The notes under the pieces were generated by a model. That model was not told where the DNA came from and made no database searches. It was given only the letters and a program-made list of their open reading frames with translations. Shown here in pieces: positions 51,550 to 62,266 of a stretch of 64,000 bases of DNA. The position numbers and the translations under genes are program-made. Source of the DNA: Bradyrhizobium tropiciagri. GTDB taxonomy: Bacteria > Pseudomonadota > Alphaproteobacteria > Rhizobiales > Xanthobacteraceae. Numbering within the stretch: the stretch's first letter is position 1; each line of letters opens with the position of its first letter. The DNA lies in the NCBI RefSeq assembly GCF_018130505.1, contig NZ_JAFCKH010000002.1, positions 496,001 through 560,000 on the forward strand, read 5' to 3'.

Positions 51550-51592
51550 TTGACTTTATGCGTTACTGTGCATATGCGTCAATATGCATATG
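51550..51592 (+). promoter_or_regulatory. putative promoter/operator of the beta-oxidation operon
   Basis: TTGACT (51550-51555) is a -35-like hexamer. Two CATATG palindromes (51571-51576 and 51587-51592) are 16 bases apart centre to centre and cover the -10/start region; the wider sequence reads tgcatatgcgtcaatatgca. A PadR dimer binding here would block transcription. Confidence 0.5.
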
Positions 51593-51661
51593 GTGATGGG
51601 CGTGCCGCCTGATGGCACGCGCCCGTTCAGGCTTCCCAACCTCGCCGCAGGAGACGTCCGA

Positions 51662-52081
51662 ATGAGCAAGCCGGGCCTCGACAAGTGGTACGCCTACATG
51701 AAGTCCCACGACACCTCGGCGTTGTGGGACCTGCTGCATCCAGATGCAGTGTTCGAAAGCCCGGTCGTGCACACGCCGCAGCGCGGCCGCGACATCACCT
51801 TCAAATACCTGACCAGCGCCGCCAAGGTGCTCGGCGGTCCGACCTTCAAATATACGGGCGAGTGGACCAGCGCCACCGGCGCGGTGCTCGAGTTCGAGAA
51901 CGAGATCGAGGGCATCAAGCTCAACGGCGTCGACATCATCACGTTTGATGGCGACGGCCGCATCACGCATTTCAAGGTGATGGTGCGTCCGCTCAAGGCA
52001 ATCAATCTGCTGCACCAGATGATGGGCGCCGAACTGATGAAGCAGCAAGGCGGCGCTACGCCGCAATCACAGTCCCGATAG
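51662..52081 (+). CDS. NTF2/SnoaL-like protein
   Basis: The 139-residue protein starts at ATG 51662 (AGGAG upstream). WYAYMKSHDTSALWDLLHPD, AVFESPVVHTPQRG and the ending beta-strands (VDIITFDGDGRITHFKVMVR) are typical of the NTF2/SnoaL cone fold. Such proteins bind or isomerise small hydrophobic molecules. It opens the fatty-acid operon, 108 bases before the dehydrogenase, and may be an accessory enzyme or acyl-binding protein. Confidence 0.75.
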   Translation: MSKPGLDKWYAYMKSHDTSALWDLLHPDAVFESPVVHTPQRGRDITFKYLTSAAKVLGGPTFKYTGEWTSATGAVLEFENEIEGIKLNGVDIITFDGDGRITHFKVMVRPLKAINLLHQMMGAELMKQQGGATPQSQSR

Positions 52082-52189
52082 TACCTGCCGCGGACCTCCG
52101 GAACCGGATAAGGTCCGTTCCAACAAACCAGACAAAAAGCTGCGCAGCGTCCGTCGCGAATGCGATCGCGGGCCAGCCGGGAGACCAGC

Positions 52190-53980
52190 ATGCCGATCTA
52201 CAAAGCCCCCGTCGAGGACGTCAGCTTCCTGCTCAACGACGTCTTCCAGATCGATCGCTACGACAATCTTCCAGGATTCACCGATGCGTCGGCCGATGTG
52301 CGCGAAGCGATCCTCGGCGAAGCCGCCAAGCTCAGCGAGGAAGTGCTGCAGCCGCTCAATCGCGTCGGCGATCTCGAAGGCTGCAAGCGCAACGACGACG
52401 CCAGCGTCACCACGCCGAAGGGTTTCAAGGACGCCTTCAAGCAGGTCGCCGAAGGCGGCTGGCTCGGCCTGTCGGCGCCGGCTGAATATGGCGGGCAGGG
52501 CCTGCCGGTGACGTTGTCGCAGGCGGTCAACGAATTCCAGATCTCCGCCAACATGGCGTTCTCGATGTATGGCGGCCTCACCATGGGCGCGACCGCCGCG
52601 CTATTGGTGCACGGCACGCCCGAGCAGAAGAAGACCTATGTGCCGAAGATGGTCGCCGGCGAATGGACCGGCACCATGAACCTGACCGAGCCGCATTGCG
52701 GCACCGATCTCGGCCTGCTGCGCACCAAGGCCGTGCGCCAGCAGGACGGCAGCTTCAAGATCACCGGCACCAAGATCTTCATCTCCGCCGGCGAGCACGA
52801 CCTCACCGAGAACATCATCCATCTTGTCCTGGCGCGCATCGAAGGCGCGCCGGCCGGCATCAAGGGCGTCTCGCTGTTCGTCGTGCCGAAGGTGCTGGTC
52901 AATGCCGACGGCTCGCTGGGGCAGCGCAACGGCGTGTCCTGCGGCTCGATCGAGCACAAGATGGGCATCCACGGCAATTCCACTTGCGTGATGAACTACG
53001 ACAACGCCACCGGCTGGCTGATCGGCGAAGAGAACAAGGGCATGCAGGGCATGTTCGTGATGATGAACGAGGCTCGCCTCGGCGTCGCCGTGCAAGGCCT
53101 CGCGCAGTCCGAGGTCGCCTATCAGAACGCGGTGGCCTATGCGCGCGAGCGCCTGCAGGGTCGCTCGCTGACCGGCGCGAAGGAGGCCGACAAGCCGGCT
53201 GACCCGATCATCGTGCATCCCGACGTGCGCCGCACGCTGCTGACCATCCGCGCCTTCAACGAGGCGGCGCGCGCCATGGTGATCTGGACCGCGCTGAAGA
53301 GCGACGTTGCGCATCGCTCGGATGATCCCAAGGATCGCCAGGCCGCCGACGACCATATGGGCTTGCTCACGCCGGTGCTGAAGGGTGTCCTGACCGACAC
53401 CGGCTTCGCCAACACCGTCTCGGCGCAGCAGATGTATGGCGGCCACGGCTACATCGCCGAACAGGGCATGGAGCAGTTCGTGCGCGATGCCCGCATCGCG
53501 ATGATCTATGAGGGCGCCAACGGCATCCAGGCGCTCGATCTGGTCGGCCGCAAGCTGCCGCGCGACGGCGGCCGCGCCGCGATGGCGTTCTTCGGCGAGG
53601 TCGGCGCCTATGCCAAGGAGCATGGCGGCGACGAGGCGATGAAGCCGTTCATCACGCCGCTGTCGTCAGGGCTCGGCCATCTGCAGCAGGCCACCGGCTG
53701 GCTGATGCAGAACGCGCTGGCCAAGCCCGACAATGCCGGCGCTGCCGCGACCGATTACATGAAATTGTTCGGCCTCGTCGCGCTGGCCTATATGTGGGCG
53801 AAGATGGCCAAGGTGGCGCAGGACAAGATCGCCGCCGGCGACGCCTCGCAATATCTGACTACCAAGCTCGTGACCGGCCGCTTCTTCATGGAGAAGCTGC
53901 TGCCGGAGACCGCGGTGCACCTGGCCCGGATCCAGAGCGGCAGCGCCACCACGATGGAACTGGCTGCGGAAGCGTTCTGA
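52190..53980 (+). CDS. acyl-CoA dehydrogenase (FadE-like, long form)
   Basis: The 596-residue flavoenzyme begins MPIYKAPVEDVSFLLNDVFQ. It has the N-terminal helical, middle beta (MNLTEPHCGTDLGLLRTKAV, KITGTKIFISAGEHDLTENI) and C-terminal helical domains, plus a C-terminal extension (about 470-596) of the DmdC-type acyl-CoA dehydrogenases. The catalytic-base glutamate is in MIYEGANGIQALDLVGRKL. It performs the first oxidation of beta-oxidation. Start ATG 52190. It is followed by thiolase and FadB-type genes. Confidence 0.92.
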   Translation: MPIYKAPVEDVSFLLNDVFQIDRYDNLPGFTDASADVREAILGEAAKLSEEVLQPLNRVGDLEGCKRNDDASVTTPKGFKDAFKQVAEGGWLGLSAPAEYGGQGLPVTLSQAVNEFQISANMAFSMYGGLTMGATAALLVHGTPEQKKTYVPKMVAGEWTGTMNLTEPHCGTDLGLLRTKAVRQQDGSFKITGTKIFISAGEHDLTENIIHLVLARIEGAPAGIKGVSLFVVPKVLVNADGSLGQRNGVSCGSIEHKMGIHGNSTCVMNYDNATGWLIGEENKGMQGMFVMMNEARLGVAVQGLAQSEVAYQNAVAYARERLQGRSLTGAKEADKPADPIIVHPDVRRTLLTIRAFNEAARAMVIWTALKSDVAHRSDDPKDRQAADDHMGLLTPVLKGVLTDTGFANTVSAQQMYGGHGYIAEQGMEQFVRDARIAMIYEGANGIQALDLVGRKLPRDGGRAAMAFFGEVGAYAKEHGGDEAMKPFITPLSSGLGHLQQATGWLMQNALAKPDNAGAAATDYMKLFGLVALAYMWAKMAKVAQDKIAAGDASQYLTTKLVTGRFFMEKLLPETAVHLARIQSGSATTMELAAEAF

Positions 53981-54055
53981 AAAATTGCCGCCGCACCCTC
54001 TGCGGCGGCGCTTCCTTCGGTTATATATTATGATCCTCATATCAAGGAGGGCGTC

Positions 54056-55264
<1,209 letters not shown>

Positions 55265-55283
55265 GGCGAGGGGAGCGAGCAAC

Positions 55284-57509
55284 ATGGCTTTCAAGAATTT
55301 CAAGTTCGAGACCGACGCCGACGGCATTGCGCTGGTCACCTGGGACATTCCGGGCCGCTCGATGAACGTGTTCGACGAGCTTTCCAACCAGGAGCTCGGC
55401 GAGATCATCAAGCAGACGACGAGCGATGCCGCGATCAAGGGCGTCGTCATCACCTCGGCCAAGGAGGCCTTCTGTGCTGGGGCCGACCTCTCGATGCTCG
55501 AGGGTATGAACCATGCCTACGCCAGGCTCCTGAAGGAGAAGGGCGAGGAAGCCGCCAACCAGATGCTGTTCGAGCAGAGCCGGCAGATGTCGCTGGCGTT
55601 CCGCGCGATCGAGACCTCGGGCAAGCCGTGGGTCGCTGCGATCAACGGCCTTGCGCTCGGCGGTGGCTTCGAGGTCACGCTGGCCTGCCACTACCGCGTC
55701 GCGGCCGATAATCCGAAGACCCGGCTCGGCTTGCCCGAGATCAAGGTCGGCCTGTTCCCGGGCGCCGGCGGCACCCAGCGCGTGCCGCGCCTCGTGCCGC
55801 CGCAGGATGCGATGACGCTGCTGCTCAAGGGCGAGGCGGTCAAGCTCGACCGCGCCAAGGCGCTCAATCTGATCCACGCCATCGTTCCCGCCGCCGACCT
55901 GATCAAGGCCGCGAAGGACTGGATCAAGGGCGGCGGCAAGGCCGTCGCACCGTGGGACGAGAAGGGCTTCAAGCTGCCCGGCGGCCCCGTCTTCTCGAAG
56001 ATGGGCATGCAGATGTTCCCGGCCGGCAACGCAATCTACCGCCGCGAGACCTTCGACAATTATCCGGCCGCGCGCGCCATCATGAGCTGCGTCTATGAAG
56101 GCCTGCAGTTGCCGATCGACGCCGCGCTGCGCGTCGAGTCGCGCTACTTCACCAAGGTGCTGCGCTCGAAGGAAGCGGCGGCGATGATCCGCTCGCTGTT
56201 CCTGTCGATGCAGGAATTGAACAAGGGCGCGCGCCGCCCGGCCGGCGTGCCGCCGACCAAGGTGAAGAAGCTCGCCGTGATCGGCGCCGGATTCATGGGC
56301 GCCAGCGTCGGCTACGTCTCGGCGCAGGCCGGCATCGACGTCGTGCTGGTCGATCGCGACCAGGAGAGCGCCGACAAGGGCAAGGGTCACGCCAAGAGCG
56401 TGGTCGACGGCCAGGTCGCCAAGGGCCGCATGAAGGCCGAGGCGGGCGAGGCGATTCTCGCGCGCATCTCGGCAACATCGGACTACAACGCGATCTCCGA
56501 TTGCGACCTCGTCATCGAGGCGGTGTTCGAGGACCGCAAGGTCAAGGCCGACACCTACGCCAAGGCGCAGCCGCTGCTCAAATCGGGCGCGGTGTTCGCC
56601 TCCAACACCTCGACCTTGCCGATCAACTCGCTGGCCGAAGAGTTCAAAGACCAGGGCAAATTCATCGGCATCCACTTCTTCTCGCCGGTCGAGAAGATGA
56701 TGCTGGTCGAGATCATCCTCGGCAAGAACACCGGCGACGTCGCGCTGGCGACCGCGCTGGATTATGTCCGCGCCATCGGCAAGACGCCGATCGTGGTGAA
56801 CGATTCCCGCGGCTTCTTCGCCAATCGCCTGGTGATGCGCTACATCGGCGAAGGCAACGAGATGCTGCTCGAAGGCGTGCCGCCGGCGATGATCGAGAAC
56901 ACCGCCAAGATGGCCGGCATGCCGGTCGGGCCGCTGTCGCTGCAGGACGAGGTCGCGCTCGACCTCGGCCTCAAGATTACCAGGGCGACCGAGGCCGATC
57001 TCGGTCCCAATGCGGTCGACCAGGCGCAAAAGAAGCTGATGGTCGAGATGGTCGAGAAGCAGGGCCGCTTCGGCCGCAAGAACGGCAAGGGCTTCTACGA
57101 CTATCCCGAGAAGGGCAAGGGCCAGAAGAGCCTGTGGCCGGGGCTTGCGGCGCTGCAGCCGAAGCAGCTCGATCCTGATACGCTCAGCGTCGAGGAGTTG
57201 AAGCAGCGCTTCCTGGTGGCGCAGGCGGTGGAAGCTGCCCGTACCGTCGAGGACCACGTCATCACCGACGTGCGCGAGGCCGATGTCGGCTCGATCCTCG
57301 GTTTCGGCTTCGCGCCGTTCACCGGCGGCGCGCTGTCCTATATCGACTTCATGGGCACCAGGAACTTCGTCGAGCTCTGCCACACCTTCGAGAAGAAGTA
57401 CGGCTCACGCTTCACGCCGCCGAAGTTGCTCGAGGAGATGGCCGCCAAGGGCGAAACCTTCTACGGCCGCTTCCCGCCGAAGAAGCCGGCGGCGCAGGCC
57501 GCGGAGTAA
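55284..57509 (+). CDS. FadB/FadJ-type 3-hydroxyacyl-CoA dehydrogenase/enoyl-CoA hydratase
   Basis: The 741-residue bifunctional enzyme starts at ATG 55284. The N-terminal crotonase half (about 1-200) has [18 protein letters not shown] (oxyanion-hole region), [15 protein letters not shown] and [20 protein letters not shown]. The C-terminal half starts at about 330 with the NAD-binding [14 protein letters not shown], followed by [20 protein letters not shown] and [14 protein letters not shown]. Together with the thiolase and acyl-CoA dehydrogenase it completes the beta-oxidation cycle in one operon. Confidence 0.94.
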   Translation: MAFKNFKFETDADGIALVTWDIPGRSMNVFDELSNQELGEIIKQTTSDAAIKGVVITSAKEAFCAGADLSMLEGMNHAYARLLKEKGEEAANQMLFEQSRQMSLAFRAIETSGKPWVAAINGLALGGGFEVTLACHYRVAADNPKTRLGLPEIKVGLFPGAGGTQRVPRLVPPQDAMTLLLKGEAVKLDRAKALNLIHAIVPAADLIKAAKDWIKGGGKAVAPWDEKGFKLPGGPVFSKMGMQMFPAGNAIYRRETFDNYPAARAIMSCVYEGLQLPIDAALRVESRYFTKVLRSKEAAAMIRSLFLSMQELNKGARRPAGVPPTKVKKLAVIGAGFMGASVGYVSAQAGIDVVLVDRDQESADKGKGHAKSVVDGQVAKGRMKAEAGEAILARISATSDYNAISDCDLVIEAVFEDRKVKADTYAKAQPLLKSGAVFASNTSTLPINSLAEEFKDQGKFIGIHFFSPVEKMMLVEIILGKNTGDVALATALDYVRAIGKTPIVVNDSRGFFANRLVMRYIGEGNEMLLEGVPPAMIENTAKMAGMPVGPLSLQDEVALDLGLKITRATEADLGPNAVDQAQKKLMVEMVEKQGRFGRKNGKGFYDYPEKGKGQKSLWPGLAALQPKQLDPDTLSVEELKQRFLVAQAVEAARTVEDHVITDVREADVGSILGFGFAPFTGGALSYIDFMGTRNFVELCHTFEKKYGSRFTPPKLLEEMAAKGETFYGRFPPKKPAAQAAE

Positions 57510-57521
57510 CAGGCAGCCTCC

Positions 57522-57609
57522 GTAGCCCGGATGGAGCGCAGCGAAATCCGGGGCAGGTTTTGCCGCGGTTGGTGTGGTCCCGGATTGCGCTTCGCTCCAT
57601 CCGGGCTAC
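57522..57609. repeat. dispersed palindrome, 'gtagcccggatg' family
   Basis: gtagcccggatggagcgcag pairs with tgcgcttcgctccatccggg closing in ctac. It lies directly after the beta-oxidation operon. Confidence 0.85.
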
Positions 57610-57626
57610 GCATCTCGCGTAAATAA

Positions 57627-57655
57627 AAAGGGCCGGATCATCGATCCGGCCCTTT
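57627..57655. terminator. bidirectional intrinsic terminator
   Basis: AAAGGGCCGGATC (57627-57639) and GATCCGGCCCTTT (57643-57655) form a perfect 13-bp stem with a 3-base loop. A-run and T-run flanks let it stop both the beta-oxidation operon and the convergent GST gene. Confidence 0.85.
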
Positions 57656-57678
57656 CGCTGTTCGTGCGTGCGAAAACC

Positions 57679-58296
57679 TCACGCCGCCTTCAGCAGGCCT
57701 TCCTTCTTCAGCGCTTCCTGCACCTTCGGGCGCGCGGCGACGCGGGCCTTGTAGGCGGTCAGGTTGGGCAGGCCTGAGAAATCGAAGCCGAGCCGGTCGG
57801 TCGCCCACATGATCATGGTGAAGAGGTAGCCGTCGGCGACGGTGAACTGGCTGCCCATCACATAATCGCGACCGGCGAGCTGGCTCTCGATATATTTGAA
57901 CTTGCCCATCGCGCGGTCCTTGAAGAACGCCTTGGCATCGTCGGCGAGCACCGGCGAGAACATCGGGCCGAGGTTCTTGTGCAGCTCGGTGGTGATGTAG
58001 TTCAGCCATTCGAGCAGCTTGTAGCGCTCGTTGGAGTCGCGGGCCGGTGCCAGCTTCTTGTCGGCCACCTTGTCGGCGATCATCTGGATGATGATCGGCC
58101 CTTCGGTGACCATCTCGCCGCTTTCCAGCGCCAGCGCGGGCACCTGGCCCTTCGGGTTCACCTGCCAGAAATCCTCGCCGTTTTCGAGCTTCTTGGCCCG
58201 CAGATCGACCTTCACGAGGTCGTAGGGCAGCCCGGCTTCGAGCAGGGCGATATGGGGGGAGAGGGAGCAGGCACCGGGGGAGTAATAAAGCTTCAT
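57679..58296 (-). CDS. gst: glutathione S-transferase (beta class)
   Basis: The 205-residue enzyme starts at ATG 58296. The N-terminal thioredoxin-like domain begins MKLYYSPGACSLSPHIALLE; C10 is the cysteine typical of bacterial beta-class GSTs. NPKGQVPALALESGEMVTEG is the glutathione-binding cis-proline region. The helical C-domain has FTVADGYLF, the N-capping box. It is divergent from a MarR regulator with paired operators between them. The 47-residue upstream frame is rejected. Confidence 0.92.
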   Translation of the reverse strand: MKLYYSPGACSLSPHIALLEAGLPYDLVKVDLRAKKLENGEDFWQVNPKGQVPALALESGEMVTEGPIIIQMIADKVADKKLAPARDSNERYKLLEWLNYITTELHKNLGPMFSPVLADDAKAFFKDRAMGKFKYIESQLAGRDYVMGSQFTVADGYLFTMIMWATDRLGFDFSGLPNLTAYKARVAARPKVQEALKKEGLLKAA

Positions 58297-58344
58297 GGGG
58301 GTATTCCTTCCCTTGTTCTTGGCGGCCGGAGAGGGATTGCCTAC

Positions 58345-58384
58345 ATGCACCTGCATGGAATAGTCAAGATTGATGCAGATGCAT
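58345..58384. promoter_or_regulatory. paired operators between gst and the MarR gene
   Basis: ATGCACCTGCAT (58345-58356) and ATGCAGATGCAT (58373-58384) are two perfect ATGCA-N2-TGCAT palindromes, 28 bases centre to centre. They lie in the 118-base divergent interval and are the best candidates for MarR-dimer sites controlling both genes. Confidence 0.7.
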
Positions 58385-58414
58385 TCAGTGCGGTACACTC
58401 TGCGCCGGGAGCTT

Positions 58415-58951
58415 ATGAGCCAGACCATGAAACGCAAGCTATCGACCGAGGCGACCGCCGCGTGGATCCGCCTGATGCGGGTGCCGAGCCGGGTGCTGGA
58501 CTGCGTCGAGCAGGATCTGAAGAAGGCCGGCTATCCGCCGCTCGCCTGGTACGATGCCCTGCTCGAGCTATCGCGCGCGCCGTCCGGCGAGCTGCGCCCG
58601 GTCGAGCTCGAGCGGCAGATGCTGATCCCGCAATATTCGACCTCGCGGCTGATCGACAAACTGGTCGACGAGGGGCTTGCCGCCCGCCGCGAATGCAAGA
58701 TCGACAAGCGCGGGCAGTTCGTCGAGATCACCGAAGCCGGACGCGAGCTGCAGAAGCGGATGTGGAGCGCCTATTCCGCCGCGATCGAGAAGCATGTCGG
58801 CTCCAAATTGTCCGATGCCGAGGCCGCCCGGCTCTGCGGCCTGCTCGACCGTCTTGGTTGCTCTTGCGCTGACGCGAAAGGCGAGGCAAAGGCCGAGGCG
58901 AAGAGCGAAACCAAGCCGGCGCCGCCGCGAGACGGCGTGCCGGCCCGATGA
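58415..58951 (+). CDS. MarR family transcriptional regulator
   Basis: The 178-residue protein starts at ATG 58415. It has a winged helix (GYPPLAWYDALLELSRAPSG; MLIPQYSTSRLIDKLVDEGL; RECKIDKRGQFVEITEAGRE) flanked by dimer helices. The C-terminal tail after about residue 150 is a K/E/A-rich low-complexity extension (DAKGEAKAEAKSETK). It is divergent from the GST gene, which it probably represses until a toxic compound or oxidant binds. Confidence 0.88.
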   Translation: MSQTMKRKLSTEATAAWIRLMRVPSRVLDCVEQDLKKAGYPPLAWYDALLELSRAPSGELRPVELERQMLIPQYSTSRLIDKLVDEGLAARRECKIDKRGQFVEITEAGRELQKRMWSAYSAAIEKHVGSKLSDAEAARLCGLLDRLGCSCADAKGEAKAEAKSETKPAPPRDGVPAR

Positions 58952-59044
58952 TAGTCTTGACCCCATCATCCGCGGCCGTTCCGGCGCGCGGATGTCCCTG
59001 CCACTGCGCGACTTCGATCGAAGCGCCCTTGAGTTGGATTTCGT

Positions 59045-60415
59045 ATGGCGCGTGACCAGATCGACATGACGCCGCTTGAGTCGCGCGACGAACTCGTGGC
59101 GTGGATTGCAGCGGGCGTGAAGCCGGAGTCCGAATTCCGGATCGGCACCGAGCACGAGAAGACGCCGTTCACGCTCGACGGCCACGAGCCCGTGCCCTAT
59201 GCGGGCGCCAAGGGCATCGGCGCGCTGCTCGAGGGCATGAAGCTGCTGCTCGGCTGGGAGCCGATCATGGAGCGCGGCAACATCATCGGGCTCTATGATG
59301 TCACCGGCGGCGGTGCGATTTCGCTGGAGCCGGGCGGGCAGTTCGAATTGTCCGGCGCGCCGGTCGAGACCGTGCACCAGACCCAGTCGGAGCTGATGGC
59401 GCACCTCGCGCAGGTGCGCGAGATCGCCACTCCCCTGGGTATCGGCTTCCTCGGTCTCGGCATGACGCCGTCCTGGTCGCGGGAGCAGATCCCGGTGATG
59501 CCGAAGGGCCGCTACAAGATCATGCGCAACTACATGCCGAAGGTCGGCAAATACGGCCTCGACATGATGTTCCGGACCTGCACGGTGCAGACCAATCTCG
59601 ACTTCTCCTCCGAAGCCGACATGGTCAAGAAACTGCGGGTGTCGCTGGCGCTGCAGCCGGTCGCGACCGCGCTGTTCGCCAACTCGCCGTTCACCGAGGG
59701 CAAGCCGAACGGCTTCCTGTCGTTCCGCTCCGAGATCTGGCGCGACACCGACAATGCGCGCTCGGGCATGCTGCCGTTCGCATTCGAGGACGGCATGGGC
59801 TTTGAGCGCTATGTCGATTACGCGCTCGACGTTCCCATGTATTTCGTCAAGCGCGGCGAGGACTACATCGACGTCTCCGGCTCCTCGTTCCGCGATTTCT
59901 TCGCCGGCAAGAACAAGGCGTTCCCCGGCCAGCGCCCGACGCTGTCGGACTGGGCCAACCATCTGTCGACCATCTTCCCCGAAGTGCGGCTGAAGCGGTA
60001 CCTGGAGATGCGCGGCGCCGATGGCGTGCCGTGGGGCCGTCTGCCGGCGCTGCCGGCATTCTGGGTCGGGCTGCTCTACGACAATGACAGTCTCGATGCC
60101 GCCTGGGACATCGTGCGGCACTGGACCGCGCCGGAGCGGCAGGCGCTGCGCGATGATGTGCCGCGCTTCGGCTTCAAGGCGCGGATCAAGGACCGCTATC
60201 TGTTCGAGATCGCCAAGGAGTGCCTGATCCTGTCCCATGCCGGCCTGCGCCGGCGCGGCCGGATCGACCATCTCGGCCGCGACGAGAGCCGCTTCCTCGA
60301 GCCGCTCGAGCGCATCATCGAAACCGGCCGCTCGCCGGCCGAGGAGATGCTGGAGAAGTTCAACGGGGCCTGGAAGGGCTCGGTGGAACCGGCGTATTCG
60401 GAATACGCGTTCTAG
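59045..60415 (+). CDS. gshA: glutamate--cysteine ligase (plant/proteobacterial type)
   Basis: The 456-residue enzyme makes gamma-glutamylcysteine, the first step of glutathione synthesis. FRIGTEHEKTPFTL, GGAISLEPGGQFELSGAP, IMRNYMPKVGKYGLDMMFRT, NSPFTEGKPNGFLSFRS and the YVDYALDVPMYFV stretch are signatures of the GCS2/plant-type family found in alphaproteobacteria. Start ATG 59045. It lies just after the MarR/GST pair, consistent with a glutathione-centred neighbourhood. Confidence 0.93.
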   Translation: MARDQIDMTPLESRDELVAWIAAGVKPESEFRIGTEHEKTPFTLDGHEPVPYAGAKGIGALLEGMKLLLGWEPIMERGNIIGLYDVTGGGAISLEPGGQFELSGAPVETVHQTQSELMAHLAQVREIATPLGIGFLGLGMTPSWSREQIPVMPKGRYKIMRNYMPKVGKYGLDMMFRTCTVQTNLDFSSEADMVKKLRVSLALQPVATALFANSPFTEGKPNGFLSFRSEIWRDTDNARSGMLPFAFEDGMGFERYVDYALDVPMYFVKRGEDYIDVSGSSFRDFFAGKNKAFPGQRPTLSDWANHLSTIFPEVRLKRYLEMRGADGVPWGRLPALPAFWVGLLYDNDSLDAAWDIVRHWTAPERQALRDDVPRFGFKARIKDRYLFEIAKECLILSHAGLRRRGRIDHLGRDESRFLEPLERIIETGRSPAEEMLEKFNGAWKGSVEPAYSEYAF

Positions 60416-60580
60416 CCCGTTCGGTCCTGATAAGGCTGACCTTGCCGCCCGCGACGGTGGCGGCAAGATGCCGGATGTCGCGTCCTGCGCACCCTGCCGT
60501 TCATCCGCCGTACAGGTTCATGGCGTTCAAATGACGGCCCGCGAGATGGCGCGGGGCTGCGCGAATTTGAAAGCAATCTC

Positions 60581-61135
60581 ATGGCGATAGGCCGCCTCTT
60601 CCGGGCGTGTGTGGCGACGTTCGCAATTTTTGCGGCGCTCGTCGTCGCGCGCCCGGCACTGGCGCAGTCCGCCTTCGACCGGCCCGGCGGCGATTATTCG
60701 AACTCGCCGGTGGCCACGGGCGATCCCGCCGATTGTGCGCTGGCCTGCGAGCGCGACCGCCGCTGCCGTGCCTGGAGCTTCAACTATCCGACCGACGTCG
60801 CGGCGGGCGCCGTGTGCTGGCTCAAGAACACGGTACCTCCGCGGGTGCCGGATTCCTGCTGCGTCTCCGGCGTGCGTGGCGCCGGCGTGGTCGAGCCGCG
60901 CAACGGCGCGATCGAAAGCTCGATCGACCGCTTCGGCGGCGACTACAAGAATTTCGAGCTCAAGACCAGCGACGGCGACGAGGCCTGCCAGGCTGCCTGC
61001 ACCTCCGACAACAAGTGCCGCGCCTGGACCTACGCCCGTCCCGGCTATACCGGCCGCACCGCGCATTGCTTCCTGAAGAAAGAGATCAAGCCGCCGCGCC
61101 GCAAGGCGGGGTTCACGTCGGGCGTGGTGCGCTGA
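60581..61135 (+). CDS. secreted protein with two PAN/apple domains
   Basis: The 184-residue protein has a signal peptide (about 1-29, FRACVATFAIFAALVVARPA, cleavage ALA-Q). Two tandem similar domains follow, each starting with a phenylalanine/arginine-glycine-D-Y motif (FDRPGGDYSN; IDRFGGDYKNFEL) and holding paired cysteines (DCALACERDRRCRAWSF; EACQAACTSDNKCRAWTY). This is the PAN/apple pattern, used for protein or carbohydrate binding. It acts in the periplasm or outside the cell. Partner unknown. Confidence 0.82.
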   Translation: MAIGRLFRACVATFAIFAALVVARPALAQSAFDRPGGDYSNSPVATGDPADCALACERDRRCRAWSFNYPTDVAAGAVCWLKNTVPPRVPDSCCVSGVRGAGVVEPRNGAIESSIDRFGGDYKNFELKTSDGDEACQAACTSDNKCRAWTYARPGYTGRTAHCFLKKEIKPPRRKAGFTSGVVR

Positions 61136-61140
61136 GACCC

Positions 61141-61228
61141 GTAGCCCGGATGGAGCGAAGCGCAATCCGGGGCGGCTCGTGCCGCGGATGGACCTGCCCC
61201 GGATTACGCTTCGCTGCATCCGGGCTAC
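61141..61228. repeat. dispersed palindrome, 'gtagcccggatg' family
   Basis: gtagcccggatggagcgaag pairs with cttcgctgcatccgggctac. It lies between convergent genes. Confidence 0.85.
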
Positions 61229-61239
61229 AAGTGCCGACC

Positions 61240-61806
61240 TCACTCCGCGGCCAGCACCGTGATCTCCGGCCACAACGCCTTCCAGCGCGCCGCCTTTGTC
61301 GCGTAGTTGGCTGCGGAAAAATTCGCTGACCGGTTCGGCCGCACGATCATGCCGGCGACGTCAGCAAATCCGTTCGGCGCATAGACGTCGTAACCGCCGC
61401 CGCTGCGGCGGATGCCGATCTGCGTGGTCGCGGTGAGGAAGCGGTCGATGCCGTCGCACGTGCGCGACAGCGCCGGGTAGGGCAGGCCGTGCTTCTCGGG
61501 ATACCAGAGATGGACGCGGGCCTGGTTGCGCGCCTCGATCGCGACGCCGAGCTCGCCGAGCCGCGCCTGCAGTTCGCGGATCATGGCGTCCTCGGTCTCC
61601 CATGAGGTGTCGGGATCGAAATAGAACACGTCATAGTCGCTGATGCCGTGATCGAGCGGCCGGTTCGTCAGCACATTCCACACGGTCTGCACCAGGCAGC
61701 CGGAGACCAGCCACGCGTCGGGCAGCGCGAGGCGACGCAGTTCGTCGGTAATGGCGCGATTGGCCGGGTTGCGAAGCGCGGCCGTGAGGAATTCTTCTTG
61801 CGTCAT
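61240..61806 (-). CDS. nucleotidyltransferase family protein (PF06042-like)
   Basis: The 188-residue protein starts at ATG 61806. VSGCLVQTVWNVLTNRPLDH, then GISDYDVFYFDPDTSWETED, contains the D-x-D pair (SDYDVFYFD) and the VSGC/W pattern of the bacterial nucleotidyltransferase-like family. RVHLWYPEKHGLPYPAL is also conserved. The substrate is unknown. A second ATG at 61821 would add five residues. Confidence 0.82.
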   Translation of the reverse strand: MTQEEFLTAALRNPANRAITDELRRLALPDAWLVSGCLVQTVWNVLTNRPLDHGISDYDVFYFDPDTSWETEDAMIRELQARLGELGVAIEARNQARVHLWYPEKHGLPYPALSRTCDGIDRFLTATTQIGIRRSGGGYDVYAPNGFADVAGMIVRPNRSANFSAANYATKAARWKALWPEITVLAAE

Positions 61807-61823
61807 GCATTCATGTCTCAACC

Positions 61824-61900
61824 GTCATTGCGAGCGAAGCGAAGCAATCCATCGATCCGTTATGCCGTGAGATGGATTGCTTCGCTTCGCTCGCAATGAC
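61824..61900. repeat. dispersed palindrome, 'gtcattgcgagcgaagcg' family
   Basis: gtcattgcgagcgaagcgaa with gcaatccat pairs with atggattgcttcgcttcgct closing in cgcaatgac. This is a third repeat family in the window, between two minus-strand genes. Confidence 0.85.
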
Positions 61901-61905
61901 GGCGG

Positions 61906-62250
61906 CTACAGCTCGTCATACTCCTTCACCGCCTTCTTCGAAGCCAGCGTGCGCCAGTGCCGGCGCAGCAGCGGCTCGACGGTCGTGCGCGTCGCCTGCG
62001 ACAGGCGGATCAGCACGATCGGATAATCGCGGTAGTGATCGGTGAAATAGAACACCTTGGGCTGGCGATCGAGCAGCATGTCGCGCTCGTCGGGCGGCAC
62101 GCCCGGCATCACCAGGCTGTCGCCGTCCTCTTTCAGCCGCGCCAGCAGCTTCTTGCGCACCTTCAGCGCCGGTGTGCCGTAGGAGGTGCCGTCCTCGACC
62201 TCGGGCCACGTCAGCGCGATGTGCCTGATGTCGTCGAAGGTCACGGCCAC
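61906..62250 (-). CDS. MmcQ/YjbR family protein
   Basis: The 114-residue protein begins MAVTFDDIRHIALTWPEVED and contains GTSYGTPALKVRKKLLARLK and FYFTDHYRDYPIVLIRL, the YjbR/CyaY-like fold of the MmcQ family. DNA binding has been suggested for the family; the role is not established. A single gene between two repeat elements. Confidence 0.85.
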   Translation of the reverse strand: MAVTFDDIRHIALTWPEVEDGTSYGTPALKVRKKLLARLKEDGDSLVMPGVPPDERDMLLDRQPKVFYFTDHYRDYPIVLIRLSQATRTTVEPLLRRHWRTLASKKAVKEYDEL

Positions 62251-62266
62251 CGCCCTCGCGAGAGCT

